Source of the DNA: Paenibacillus peoriae KCTC 3763
Lineage (GTDB): Bacteria > Bacillota > Bacilli > Paenibacillales > Paenibacillaceae
DNA length: 64,000 nucleotides
Assembly (NCBI RefSeq): GCF_000236805.1
Contig: NZ_AGFX01000012.1
Location: forward strand, 248,001 to 312,000
Direction of reading: 5' to 3'
In this document: in pieces, positions 1 through 8,791 of the stretch
Position numbering within the stretch: the stretch's first letter is position 1
How the letters are laid out: every line of letters starts with the position of its first letter
The notes under the pieces: model-generated
Told to the model about the DNA's origin: nothing
Database searches by the model: none
Seen by the model: only the letters and a program-made list of their open reading frames with translations
Position numbers and translations under genes: made by a program

Positions 1-167
1 GCATGGCTCATTTTCAGATAGTGGGTCCCCTGTTCTTCCTGCACGATTCCCTTCAAACGGAGCGTAGCGTGCTCATTGATTTGCTTCACAATGACAAGCT
101 CCTGAATGGTATCAAATACAAACGGCGTGATTTCAAGATCCAGATATGTAGCGTAGTTTCGTTCCAC
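1..167 (-). CDS. VgrG/Pvc8-like contractile injection protein, N-terminal fragment
   Basis: The N-terminal 55 residues of a protein that continues past the left edge of the window. It starts with GTG at 167, seven bases after a GGAGGT ribosome-binding site and only three bases after the stop of the upstream gene, so the two are translationally coupled. The visible stretch (VERNYATYLDLEITPFVF, then INEHATLRLKGIV) resembles the N-terminal gp27-like beta domain of VgrG/phage late-control D spike proteins as found in Gram-positive genomes. This is recognition from memory on a short fragment. The DcrB/EagR-like gene just upstream supports it. An alternative is another prophage-type baseplate protein. 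Confidence 0.6.
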   Translation of the reverse strand, partial: MERNYATYLDLEITPFVFDTIQELVIVKQINEHATLRLKGIVQEEQGTHYLKMSH

Positions 168-170
168 CTG

Positions 171-806
171 CTATACCTCCTGTTCTGCCTTTTCATCCAC
201 AATTTGCAAGGTATTCATGATTCCATGGGCAATAGGCTGCCACTTTTCCTGATGACGCTCCATACAATTCAATCCGAAAAATACTCCCTTCCCATCCAGC
301 TCGATGAAAAAGATACCGTTATACATCACACCATCCAGCACGGGCACTGTAAATTCATAAAATCCCATCTTGTGCTGACCGACCTCGCGAACGCCTTCAC
401 CAATCCACCGGGCATTAGGCTGCATCCGTTTCAGCATCGTACTGAGGTCCTTTACAAACGACTCCATCTCATCATTCACCAATCGATTGTTTGTTGCATT
501 CACAGTCAGATTAATCTCCAGCGTCTCATCCGCAAATATCGTTTGTGGACGACGATCGGCCGGATATTTCATTTTGGCATAATCGTCCGGCAATGGGACA
601 AAAGAAGCAGGTACAAACATATAAACCCTGTCAGGCACAACCTCCTTTGACTCAAAATGAATCCGTTCATCCCCTATAACAAGCTCACCCTCTTGAATCG
701 AAGAGCTGATGTTCTCACCAGACAATGCGCTCCGCGCCGATTTCTGTTTCTCTTTTTGTTCCTGCTCGGCAATCATCTTCAACCATTGTTCGTCTATTCG
801 GCCCAT
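171..806 (-). CDS. DcrB/EagR-like (DUF1795) protein
   Basis: A 211-residue soluble protein without signal peptide or membrane segment. The first 45 residues are charged and probably flexible; residues about 45-205 look like the DcrB/PsbP-like alpha-beta fold, with the GFYEFTVPVLDGVMYNG core and a C-terminal IAHGIMNTLQI helix. Proteins of this fold (EagR) act in type VI secretion as chaperones that load effectors onto VgrG spikes. The start ATG at 806 has an AGGGAG site nine bases upstream. It lies directly upstream of the VgrG-like gene, so a role in loading cargo on that spike is inferred. The family call is from pattern, not alignment. Confidence 0.55.
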   Translation of the reverse strand: MGRIDEQWLKMIAEQEQKEKQKSARSALSGENISSSIQEGELVIGDERIHFESKEVVPDRVYMFVPASFVPLPDDYAKMKYPADRRPQTIFADETLEINLTVNATNNRLVNDEMESFVKDLSTMLKRMQPNARWIGEGVREVGQHKMGFYEFTVPVLDGVMYNGIFFIELDGKGVFFGLNCMERHQEKWQPIAHGIMNTLQIVDEKAEQEV

Positions 807-1016
807 GTTCTCCCTGCTTTCTGTCGTGTATTTTCGTCATGTTCACAGCTTATGTAAGTCATACGTGCCGTCTCCCGAGTCTATCTATGTCATTTTAAAT
901 CTTTAGAGGATAAATTTACTATTGTACAAAGGGCTAGTTTTTGGAAGAGTTCTAATACACAAAAATGTATAGCGTCTAGGGGATAATACCCATGTCCAAA
1001 AGCCCACAACGAAAAA

Positions 1017-1062
1017 AGAGGGCTATGTTCCAGTCTGATCAGACCAGCGGCATAGACCTCTT
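1017..1062 (-). terminator. Rho-independent terminator of the allose operon
   Basis: On the minus strand, eight bases past the alsK stop, AGAGG..CTATG pairs with CATAG..CCTCT around an inner CTGGTCTGATCAGACTGG hairpin, and the stem is followed by TTTTTT. This ends the als transcript before the DcrB-like gene. Confidence 0.8.
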
Positions 1063-1069
1063 CGTGATA

Positions 1070-2005
1070 TTACTTTATAACCGCCGGGGAATTCCCCCTC
1101 CAGGCACGGTAAGCAGCACCGATGACCCCAGCCTCCTGGTTGTCCTTAGCATAAATATAGTTCAGTCCCTCGGCGGGAAAGGGTTTGCGGGCGCGGCTGT
1201 ATATTTTCGCCTCAAGCTCTTTTTTCGGAAATCCCGACATATGCAGTACGCCACCGCCCAACACAATGTAATCCGGGTCCAATATATTGATTTCTGTAGC
1301 TATCGCCACCGCTACCGCTTCGAGAAAATCCTGAATAACCTCATGACTCCCATACTTCACAAAAATATCCCCAAACGGAGTTCCGGCAAAATGAAGCTCA
1401 TGCAGCTCACGCAGCCGCTTGCCCGAGGCATACTGCTCTATGCAGCCCGGATTGCCGCAACTGCATAAATCCTGCCGCCCCAACACAGGAACATGTCCCA
1501 GCTCTGCTGCCGAGCCATGCTTGCCAGCAATGAAGTGATCCTCGTAATAAATCGAGTTGCCGAAGCCGGTGCCAAGATAAAAGCCCACTACAATGCCTCG
1601 GCGTTCCAGTTTATGCGCGACGATCTCGGTCAGCAGCAGAAAATTCACATCATTATCCAGATAAACAGGGATACCCAGCGCCGACTCCAGCGGATCAACC
1701 ACATTCACCTGATTGAAGCCTTCAATATTCGGCGTCGAATATACGGTCTTCTTGTCTTTGCTGACCACGGATGGAAAGCCGATGCCGATCCCCTTAATCT
1801 CAGCCTCCGGATGCTTTTGAATATAAGAAGTTATATAGTTCCGCAGATTATCCTGGGGCTCCCCTTCTGCATATAACAAACGGCTGCTCTCGATATGAAA
1901 ATGGCGCAGCTCCCCCATCTCGGACAGTAGCCCGATACGAAAATTCGTTCCGCCAATATCGATTCCGATGGTGTATCCCCCTTGTATACGTTCATTGTTG
2001 TCCAT
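1070..2005 (-). CDS. alsK: ROK-family D-allose kinase
   Basis: A 311-residue sugar kinase of the ROK family. The phosphate-binding DIGGTN motif is at residues 16-21 and the ROK zinc motif is intact (GH followed by CSCGNPGC and E). It would phosphorylate the imported aldohexose at C6 in the cytoplasm. The specificity is inferred from position: it is the last gene of an operon with an AlsE-type epimerase and AlsBAC-type ABC transporter, the same content as the E. coli als operon. Start ATG 2005 has a GGGAG site. About 108 bases without clear structure separate it from the preceding regulator gene. Specificity for another hexose remains possible. Confidence 0.8.
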   Translation of the reverse strand: MDNNERIQGGYTIGIDIGGTNFRIGLLSEMGELRHFHIESSRLLYAEGEPQDNLRNYITSYIQKHPEAEIKGIGIGFPSVVSKDKKTVYSTPNIEGFNQVNVVDPLESALGIPVYLDNDVNFLLLTEIVAHKLERRGIVVGFYLGTGFGNSIYYEDHFIAGKHGSAAELGHVPVLGRQDLCSCGNPGCIEQYASGKRLRELHELHFAGTPFGDIFVKYGSHEVIQDFLEAVAVAIATEINILDPDYIVLGGGVLHMSGFPKKELEAKIYSRARKPFPAEGLNYIYAKDNQEAGVIGAAYRAWRGNSPAVIK

Positions 2006-2113
2006 ACGCTAGCATCTCCCATCCGAATTGCCTTGAAACGCTGCGCGGTCTCTCCCGATCGCTCTCATACAAATGGCTCCTGTCTCTCTTGGTAGTATCT
2101 TAATTTGCTCTTT

Positions 2114-4228
2114 CTATACGGAATACTGCAGGATGATCTCCATAATCTCTTCAGTAGATTGTGAGCGGAACAGCCTCTCAATGTTGCCTTCGTCGGTCAA
2201 CAGAGAGGTGAACTGGGACAAAGCTCTAAGATGAGTTTCATTATCCATCGCGGCCAGTGTAAAGATGAGCCGTACCTCATGCTCCGGCTGCTCTGAAAAG
2301 GCTATTCCCTCCTTCAGTACCAGAAGGCTGATCCCCGTTTTATTAACGCCGGACAGCGGATCGGCATGTGGTACCGCTACAAGCGGCGCAATAATGATGT
2401 ACGGCCCCCGCTGCTTCACATTCTCAACCATCGCCTCGACATAGGAATCAGCAATGGCCCCCTCCTTCAGCAGAGGCCAGGCCGCGGCAGCAACCCCGTC
2501 TTCCCAGCTGCCCACGCGATCCATCCGTTGAATCCGGCTCGGCGTCAACAGCTCGTTCAGCATCGGACGCCGCGCCTGGTCGATTCGAATCCAGTCTTGG
2601 CGAGCCATATAATCCCGCAATTGCCCGTATAACTGCTCTTCATTACGGATAAAAGCATGTTTGCGGATGATCTTGATCAATCCCTCAATAGATTGGCCTA
2701 CATGGTCATATGTCCCTAATTTGGCATAGATTTTCTTAAGCAGGTTGATCTTTTCAACATCGCTCAAAATCGGGCTTACAAGAAACACCTCATTGCCGCC
2801 GCTTCTAAGCGGTGAAGTGCTGAATACAAAATCAGCCTGTGGCATGGCCGTCTCATAATCGTGGATAGCCATCGTTTCTATAAAATCGATCATCGGAAAA
2901 AGCTCCTGTAGTTGCTTTTTCAGCATCTGCGACGTTCCAATACCGCTGGCACAAACGACAACTGCCGTGACCCGCGACAGAAACAGGACGCCCTCTCTTT
3001 TCATCCATCCGCCGAAATGCATCGCAATAAAGGCTACCGCATCTTCATCAAGATGTACGCCCGCTTCGATTTCGAAATGATGCACTACTTTTAAGGTGAA
3101 TACGTAAACATCCTTATATTTATCCTGAATCATTTCTTTCAAGGGATTAGGAGCATCCAGATTATACTGAATCCGGTGATATGCGGATTGAAGGTGTACG
3201 GTCAGCCCTTCCTCCAGCCCTGCGCGCTCCTGAAATACGATACAGGCCTGCTGCTGAAAGTCATCAATCATCCGCCTCGCAATATCCCTGATTTTCTCAT
3301 AGGAAGAAGAATCTCTGCGGGATTGCTTCATTTCATGCAGTTTTGCGCCCCGCAGATGCATCGTTAAATAAAAGATTTCATCACTGGGAATCGGCAGATC
3401 CGACAGACGCTCCAGTACAGGAACAACCGTCTTGCTGGCAGCGCTGAACGCAGCCGAATCCTTTAGTGTTTCTTGGAGATGGGCGTCCACCTTAACGTTT
3501 CGCCGCCGCAGCATTCTTCTAAGAAAATAAAATAGTTGAATGCTCAGATTCCGCAGCGTGTCATCTGCAAACCGGATCTTGAGGGTACGCTCGTACAATG
3601 TCAATGACAGGTAAATGCTTTTCACCTGCTCGATTTCGAACAATCCGTAAGCGGGCTGCCGGTCCAGCTGAATGTCATCCGCGGTGAACAAGCTCTTGCT
3701 CCATTCCAGATCAACCGTTAACTGGGAAAGGTAATGAGTAAGCGCCTTGCGAATATTTTCTTCTGAGCCCTTCATGTAATAGCCCATATGCCGTTCACAC
3801 AACAGCGTAGTCTGAAAATCCTGCAGCTCACTTCTTAGCAGCCTGAGATCCTCAATGGCCGTATTGCGGCTGACCCGCGTGCGGTTGATAAGATCCTCCA
3901 GTTGCACCCGCTTTTCTCGTCCGATAATATAGACCGCGATCAGCGCTTTGCGCTCCTTCTGTGAGTACTCATAATTCCATTGCTGGATATTACTGAACTT
4001 GTCCGGTGCTTGTTTTCTTGTATCCTCATCGAGATGGAATCCTGCCGAGCGCACATAATAAACGGGAGAAAGCTTGTTGTCCTTTAGCCAATCATTGATT
4101 TTCTCGATGTCATAATATATCGTGCGTTTGGATACCTGAAAAGCAGAGGTAAGCTCATTTATGGAAATATGGGAGCTGGAACCAAGCAGCTTGGTCAATA
4201 TATTGGAACTGCGCTCATCCAATGACAT
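2114..4228 (-). CDS. BglG/LicR-type transcriptional regulator with PRDs, EIIB and EIIA domains
   Basis: A 704-residue multidomain regulator. Residues 1-60 form an HTH (ELTSAFQVSKRTIYYDIEKI), a second HTH follows at about 90-155, then PRD1 (about 195-300), PRD2 (310-410), an EIIB-like domain with the CASGIGTS loop (Cys426) and an EIIA-like domain (about 555-700) with VAVPHADP (His621). In this family HPr and EII enzymes phosphorylate the PRD histidines to tune DNA binding. His291, His345 and His404 are present, but the position expected for the first PRD1 histidine is Gln231. It sits between alsE and alsK in an ABC-type sugar operon with no PTS transporter gene in the window, so it may be the operon's inducer-dependent activator. 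The target is inferred. Confidence 0.85.
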   Translation of the reverse strand: MSLDERSSNILTKLLGSSSHISINELTSAFQVSKRTIYYDIEKINDWLKDNKLSPVYYVRSAGFHLDEDTRKQAPDKFSNIQQWNYEYSQKERKALIAVYIIGREKRVQLEDLINRTRVSRNTAIEDLRLLRSELQDFQTTLLCERHMGYYMKGSEENIRKALTHYLSQLTVDLEWSKSLFTADDIQLDRQPAYGLFEIEQVKSIYLSLTLYERTLKIRFADDTLRNLSIQLFYFLRRMLRRRNVKVDAHLQETLKDSAAFSAASKTVVPVLERLSDLPIPSDEIFYLTMHLRGAKLHEMKQSRRDSSSYEKIRDIARRMIDDFQQQACIVFQERAGLEEGLTVHLQSAYHRIQYNLDAPNPLKEMIQDKYKDVYVFTLKVVHHFEIEAGVHLDEDAVAFIAMHFGGWMKREGVLFLSRVTAVVVCASGIGTSQMLKKQLQELFPMIDFIETMAIHDYETAMPQADFVFSTSPLRSGGNEVFLVSPILSDVEKINLLKKIYAKLGTYDHVGQSIEGLIKIIRKHAFIRNEEQLYGQLRDYMARQDWIRIDQARRPMLNELLTPSRIQRMDRVGSWEDGVAAAAWPLLKEGAIADSYVEAMVENVKQRGPYIIIAPLVAVPHADPLSGVNKTGISLLVLKEGIAFSEQPEHEVRLIFTLAAMDNETHLRALSQFTSLLTDEGNIERLFRSQSTEEIMEIILQYSV

Positions 4229-4252
4229 TTAACCACTCCCTTTTCTGGATAT

Positions 4253-4939
4253 TCAGACTTTGGCGTTCACTTGTGAATTGAAATGCTTCATCATTTGGTC
4301 CCATGCCTTATTCAAGTCGCTATCGAGGTTGAACAGACCCGACGTTCCGACGATAAACACTTCGACCCCCGCCTCTTCCAGTATCTTGAATGTTTTTTCA
4401 TTGCAGGAGCCGTCGATTTCAATCAGATAGTTATAGCCATGCTTTTCCTTGAGCGCCTTCGCCTCGCGAATCTTGTCGAGCACCTCTGGAATGAACTTCT
4501 GTCCGGCAAATCCCGGATCGACCGACATAAAGGTGATTTTGTCCAAATGGTGAATGTAGTGCTGGATGTGGCTGAGTGGTGTTGCCGGATTAAGCGCGAT
4601 TCCCGCCTTGCAGCCGGCACTCTTGATCGTATCAATCATACGGAAGGCTTCACTGTTAATGACCTCGGCGTGCGGACTGATATAAGTGGCACCTGCATTA
4701 ATAATCATTTTGATAAATTCGGAAGGCTTTTCAACCATCAAATGCACGTCCATCGGTATTGTTAAAGACCCGCGGATCTGCTCCATAAAAAAGGGGGAGA
4801 GCGTAATGTTCTTGACATAATGACCGTCCATAATGTCTATGTGCACCATATCCGCTCTTTGGTTCAACACCTTGAGCTGGTTTTCAATATCCATCAAGTT
4901 CATACACATTAGGGATGGAGAAAATAAATGCTTTTTCAT
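4253..4939 (-). CDS. alsE: D-allulose-6-phosphate 3-epimerase
   Basis: A 228-residue TIM-barrel epimerase of the ribulose-phosphate 3-epimerase family. It carries SPSLMCM at the N-terminus, the metal-binding VHIDIMDGHYV segment, DVHLMV, MSVDPGFAGQKF and the phosphate-binding DGSCN and VGTSGLF motifs. These, particularly SPSLMCM and TLSPFF, match E. coli AlsE more closely than Rpe. The enzyme interconverts allulose-6-phosphate and fructose-6-phosphate, moving allose carbon into glycolysis. It follows alsC by 20 bases and precedes the PRD regulator by 24 bases. Note that the classical route also needs an allose-6-phosphate isomerase (RpiB), which is not in this window. Confidence 0.9.
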   Translation of the reverse strand: MKKHLFSPSLMCMNLMDIENQLKVLNQRADMVHIDIMDGHYVKNITLSPFFMEQIRGSLTIPMDVHLMVEKPSEFIKMIINAGATYISPHAEVINSEAFRMIDTIKSAGCKAGIALNPATPLSHIQHYIHHLDKITFMSVDPGFAGQKFIPEVLDKIREAKALKEKHGYNYLIEIDGSCNEKTFKILEEAGVEVFIVGTSGLFNLDSDLNKAWDQMMKHFNSQVNAKV

Positions 4940-4959
4940 CGTTTTTTCACTCCTGTCTG

Positions 4960-5910
4960 TTAGGCTGCCACTTTTTTGCTTCCGAAGAGACGGTCGAGGA
5001 ACACCGCCAGGATAATTAGACCGCCCATGACGATTTGCTGATAGTAGGTCGGTACACTCAAAATGTTCAGACCGTTATTAATCACACCGATAATCAGACC
5101 GCCCATGACGACCCCGATGACTCGGCCCTTTCCTCCGAAAAAGCTGGTGCCTCCGATAATGGCCGCAGCTATCGCTTGCGTCTCATAGCCCGTACCGGCC
5201 AGCGGTTCCGCTGCCCCCAGGCGGGCGGTCAATACAACGCCTGCAATGCCGGCGCAAATTCCAGAAATGACGAATACGATCAGCGTATGTCGTTTGATGT
5301 TGATACCCGAGAACCAGGCTGCCTGGCTGTTGCCGCCCAGTGCAAAAATGTTGCGGCCAAGCTTGGTTTTAACCGTAATAAAGATGAATACAAGCGCTAC
5401 GATCAAGGCAATCAATACCGGAATCGGAACAGGCCCGAGCCAGCCAGCAATACCGCTCTTGAAGCCTTGGGGAAGCCCGAACACCGGTGCCGCCTCCGAG
5501 ATGATCAGTGTAAGCCCGCGATAAATCGCCAGGGTCCCCAGTGTGATAATAAAAGGATGCAGACCTGTTTTATTCACCAAAAATCCGTTGAAGCAGCCCA
5601 AAGTCCCGCCGACCACAACGCCGCCGATGAGGATCGCAACCGGCCACGGCACGCCCGCAATCATCATTTTGGCGGAGACCATACCTGTAAGCGCCATGAT
5701 AGAGCCTACAGAAAGATCAATTCCGGCGATTAGAATAGTGAAAAATTCGCCAACACCGATCAAAATGGTAACCGCACTCTGCAGCAGCACCTGGGTCAGA
5801 TTGCTCGTTGTCAAAAAGTACTGGGGAGAGCCGATGCCCAAGCCCAGTGTAATCAGCAGCAGGATGCCGAAAGTTCCGTACTTTTCCCAAATCAGGTTGA
5901 ATTTTTGCAT
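4960..5910 (-). CDS. alsC: Allose-type ABC transporter permease
   Basis: A 316-residue integral membrane protein of the RbsC/AraH/AlsC family with about eight to ten hydrophobic segments and typical motifs GIDLSVGSIMALTGM, GFLVNKTGLHPFIITLGT and IGGTSFFGGKGRVIG. It forms the membrane channel for monosaccharide import and pairs with the two-domain ATPase encoded immediately upstream (17-base gap). Only one permease gene is present, consistent with a homodimeric channel. The sugar, allose or a close aldose, is inferred from alsE and alsK in the same operon. Confidence 0.85.
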   Translation of the reverse strand: MQKFNLIWEKYGTFGILLLITLGLGIGSPQYFLTTSNLTQVLLQSAVTILIGVGEFFTILIAGIDLSVGSIMALTGMVSAKMMIAGVPWPVAILIGGVVVGGTLGCFNGFLVNKTGLHPFIITLGTLAIYRGLTLIISEAAPVFGLPQGFKSGIAGWLGPVPIPVLIALIVALVFIFITVKTKLGRNIFALGGNSQAAWFSGINIKRHTLIVFVISGICAGIAGVVLTARLGAAEPLAGTGYETQAIAAAIIGGTSFFGGKGRVIGVVMGGLIIGVINNGLNILSVPTYYQQIVMGGLIILAVFLDRLFGSKKVAA

Positions 5911-5927
5911 AGATGTTTGCTCCTTGA

Positions 5928-7442
5928 CTATGATGTAGCGGCCAGCATGATCTTTTCTTCCGTGGCCTCTTCATTCAGTAGAGTTTTATTAATGGTGCCT
6001 TCCCGGAATACGGCGATTCGGTCGCATACCGACAACAGCTCCGGCATTTCCGACGAAACGACGATGACGCCCACACCAGACTCCGCCAGATCGCGCATGA
6101 TCTTGTAAATCTCGCCCCTGGCTCCGATATCGATACCCTTGGTCGGCTCGTCAAAAATAACTAATCGTGAGCCGGCGGCCAGCCATTTGGCGATCAACAC
6201 CTTCTGCTGGTTACCGCCTGACAACTCGGTTATGTTCTGCTCTACACTGGAGCATTTAATATTGACTGTCTGCTTGAATTTTTCAGCCAATTTGATTTCC
6301 GCTTTATGGTCTACGAGCCCCCAGGTCCCTCCGGCGGTTGACTCCTTCAGCAGCTTGGAGATCGAGATGTTTTTCCAGATTTCGAAGTTTTTCAAAAAGC
6401 CCGTCTCTTTACGAGCCTCCGTTACGTGTCCGATGCCCAGCTTGATAGCATGATATGGATCCTTGACCTTGATTTCTTTGCCGAACAGTTCTATTCGCCC
6501 TTTTTGTATTGGTGCTGCTCCGTAAATGGCATTCATGAGCTCCGTTCTTCCAGAGCCGATCAAGCCGGCAAAGCCGAGAATTTCCCCTTTATGCAGCTCG
6601 AAGCTGACATCGTTCACCCGCTTGTCTTTTCGGGTCAGATGCTCCACCTTCAAAATCACTTCCGTGTTATTGTGCTGACTGTCTTCCGATTTCAGGTGGC
6701 GTTCGCTGACTGCGCGCCCTACCATCATTGTAATCAAATCCTCACGCGTAACGTCCTTGATATCCCGTGTGCCTACATACTTGCCGTCCTTCAGTACGCT
6801 GACGCGGTCCCCGATTTCCAGCAATTCGTCAAGCTTGTGGGAAATATAGATAATGCCTACGCCATAGCTTTGCAGTTGGCGGATGATTGCGAACAGCTTG
6901 TTCGTTTCGTCGATCGTAAGCGAGGAGGTCGGCTCATCCATGATAATGACCTTGGCGCGCGATGCAATCGCCTTCGCAATCTCAACCTGCTGCTTCTCCG
7001 AAATGGATAGCGTCTCCACCATTCGGGTGGCCGAACACTTCAGACCGACTCTTTCAATCATCATTTGTGCAAGCGCATGCATCGTCTTGTGGTCAACGAC
7101 CGGGATGCCGAATCTTTTGATCATGGGCAGCTTTCCCACAAAGATATTTTCCGCGATGGACAACTCGTCGATCATACTCAGCTCCTGATAAATAACGCTG
7201 ATCCCCTGTTCGGTCGATTCCTTCGGCGTCAACTTTTTAAATTCGCTGCCGTTAATGACGATCTGGCCCTCAGTCGGCTCGTATACGCCCGACAAAATTT
7301 TGATCAGCGTCGACTTGCCCGCCCCATTCTCTCCAAGCAGTATGTGAACTTCGCCTGGCTTCAGTGTCAGCGACACATCCTGCAAAGCCTTTACGGCTCC
7401 GAAATGCTTTGCGATATTTTTCATCTCCACAAGATATTCCAC
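5928..7442 (-). CDS. alsA: Allose-type ABC transporter, double-domain ATPase
   Basis: A 504-residue ATPase with two ABC domains, as in RbsA/AraG/AlsA. The first domain has Walker A GENGAGKST and VIIMDEPTSSL; the second has the usual degenerate Walker A (GLIGSGRTEL) but an intact LSGGNQQK signature and VIFDEPTKGID. The start is GTG 7442, eight bases after AAGGAG. It powers uptake of the sugar delivered by the lipoprotein AlsB. A 106-base intercistronic gap containing a hairpin separates it from alsB, which probably lets the binding protein be made in excess. Confidence 0.87.
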   Translation of the reverse strand: MEYLVEMKNIAKHFGAVKALQDVSLTLKPGEVHILLGENGAGKSTLIKILSGVYEPTEGQIVINGSEFKKLTPKESTEQGISVIYQELSMIDELSIAENIFVGKLPMIKRFGIPVVDHKTMHALAQMMIERVGLKCSATRMVETLSISEKQQVEIAKAIASRAKVIIMDEPTSSLTIDETNKLFAIIRQLQSYGVGIIYISHKLDELLEIGDRVSVLKDGKYVGTRDIKDVTREDLITMMVGRAVSERHLKSEDSQHNNTEVILKVEHLTRKDKRVNDVSFELHKGEILGFAGLIGSGRTELMNAIYGAAPIQKGRIELFGKEIKVKDPYHAIKLGIGHVTEARKETGFLKNFEIWKNISISKLLKESTAGGTWGLVDHKAEIKLAEKFKQTVNIKCSSVEQNITELSGGNQQKVLIAKWLAAGSRLVIFDEPTKGIDIGARGEIYKIMRDLAESGVGVIVVSSEMPELLSVCDRIAVFREGTINKTLLNEEATEEKIMLAATS

Positions 7443-7497
7443 TTCGGTTTCTCCTTCCTGGAGCGGTGTTCCCCAGGGAACTCCGCCAGAGTGATCC

Positions 7498-7528
7498 GGT
7501 ACCGGAATGTCAGCTTCGCTCCGGCACC
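7498..7528 (-). promoter_or_regulatory. Intercistronic stem-loop between alsB and alsA
   Basis: In the minus-strand transcript GGTGCCGGA pairs with TCCGGTACC around a 13-base loop, with no following T run. It lies 20 bases past the alsB stop. Such structures commonly protect the upstream binding-protein mRNA and lower expression of the downstream ABC genes; that role is inferred. Confidence 0.5.
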
Positions 7529-7548
7529 GTCCTTTTCTCTGTACAGTT

Positions 7549-8568
7549 TTACTTCTTCGTGATCAGTTTGGCGTCGATCCAGACCGTTTCCGGTTCAGCA
7601 TCAACACTGCCTTGCTTCTTTGTGTTAATCGCGTCGATAAGTTTGTTAAGGGAAGTGATTCCGATTTCGGCAGGGTCCTGGGCGATTGTCGCATACAGGC
7701 TGCCGGCTGCGACGGAATCCCGGGCTTCCTGATCGCCGTCCGTTCCCACTACAACTACCTGACCTGCTTTGCCTGCATTCTCAACAGCTTGCTGCGCCGC
7801 CAGAGCCATCGTGTCATTAGCCGCATAGATGCCCTTCAGGTTCGGATAACGCTGAAGCAGGTTAGCCGCTACATCCAGCGCTTTTTGACGGTCCCAGTCA
7901 GCCGGCTGGCTGTCGACAAGCTTGATTTGGGAAGCCGCTGCAAAGGCGGATTCGGCGCCCTTCTTGCGGCTTTCTCCCGATGCGTTGCCTGCTTTTCCTT
8001 CGATGATTGCCACTTCGCCGCCTTGTTTACCCAGCGCATCTACAATAGCCTTGGCGCCTTGCGCCCCAATTTTCTCATTGTCGGAGGTTGCGAATGCCAG
8101 AACATATCCGCCGGCATTTTTCAGCTCATTCATATTGATCTTCTCATCGATGTTAACGACATAAATTCCTTTTTTATTGGCTTGAACGATGGAAGGAATC
8201 AGGTTAACCGGAGTCAAAGGCGCCACAGCAACGCCGTCAAAGTCTCTGCTCAGAATGTCTTCAAATATTTTCACTTGGCCCTGCAAGTCGGTTTCGTCCT
8301 GGGCAGCGAAAATTTCGACATCAATGCCCTTTTCTTCCGCTTCTTTCTTAATTCCGTCTCTCATCTCGGTCCAGAACGGGGAGTTAAGCGTTTTCAAAAT
8401 GACGGCTATCTTAGGCTTCCCTGTCTTTGTGTCCGACGCTCCCTCACTTGCCGGAGCCGCGCTTCCGTCCCCCTTTGTAGTGGAGGTTGCTGTGCCGCCA
8501 TTGCCGCAGGCCGCCAAAATCATTGTCAGTGTAAATACAGTAAGTAATAACACAGCTAGTTTTTTCAT
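7549..8568 (-). CDS. alsB: Sugar-binding lipoprotein of the allose-type ABC transporter
   Basis: A 339-residue periplasmic-binding-protein-like lipoprotein. Residues 1-22 are a lipoprotein signal ending in the lipobox LAAC, followed by a low-complexity Ser/Thr/Gly linker. The body has the type I sugar-binding fold of the RbsB/AlsB family (KIAVILKTLNSPFWTEM, DGVAVAPLTPVNLIP, GIYAANDTMALAAQQAV, VVVGTDGD). It is anchored outside the membrane and hands sugar to AlsC. The start ATG 8568 follows AAGGGGG. It is the first gene of the operon after the LacI-type regulator. Ribose or another aldose cannot be excluded as ligand. Confidence 0.85.
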   Translation of the reverse strand: MKKLAVLLLTVFTLTMILAACGNGGTATSTTKGDGSAAPASEGASDTKTGKPKIAVILKTLNSPFWTEMRDGIKKEAEEKGIDVEIFAAQDETDLQGQVKIFEDILSRDFDGVAVAPLTPVNLIPSIVQANKKGIYVVNIDEKINMNELKNAGGYVLAFATSDNEKIGAQGAKAIVDALGKQGGEVAIIEGKAGNASGESRKKGAESAFAAASQIKLVDSQPADWDRQKALDVAANLLQRYPNLKGIYAANDTMALAAQQAVENAGKAGQVVVVGTDGDQEARDSVAAGSLYATIAQDPAEIGITSLNKLIDAINTKKQGSVDAEPETVWIDAKLITKK

Positions 8569-8791
8569 CGTTTATAATCCCCCTTGAGATCATATTATTT
8601 TGAATAGCTCTGACACCAGGCTGCTTCTGTGCGATCCTCACCTCCCTGAGAGCATTGCCCGCAGTAACTGAGCTGCTTCAGCCATTTCACCGTTTGGCTT
8701 TGGGCTGACCTTGCTTAAACACAGTGTAGTGGGTGAGGATCGAAAATTTAAGTCCAAATGACGCAATATGTTTTGTGCAATTATAGACCGC

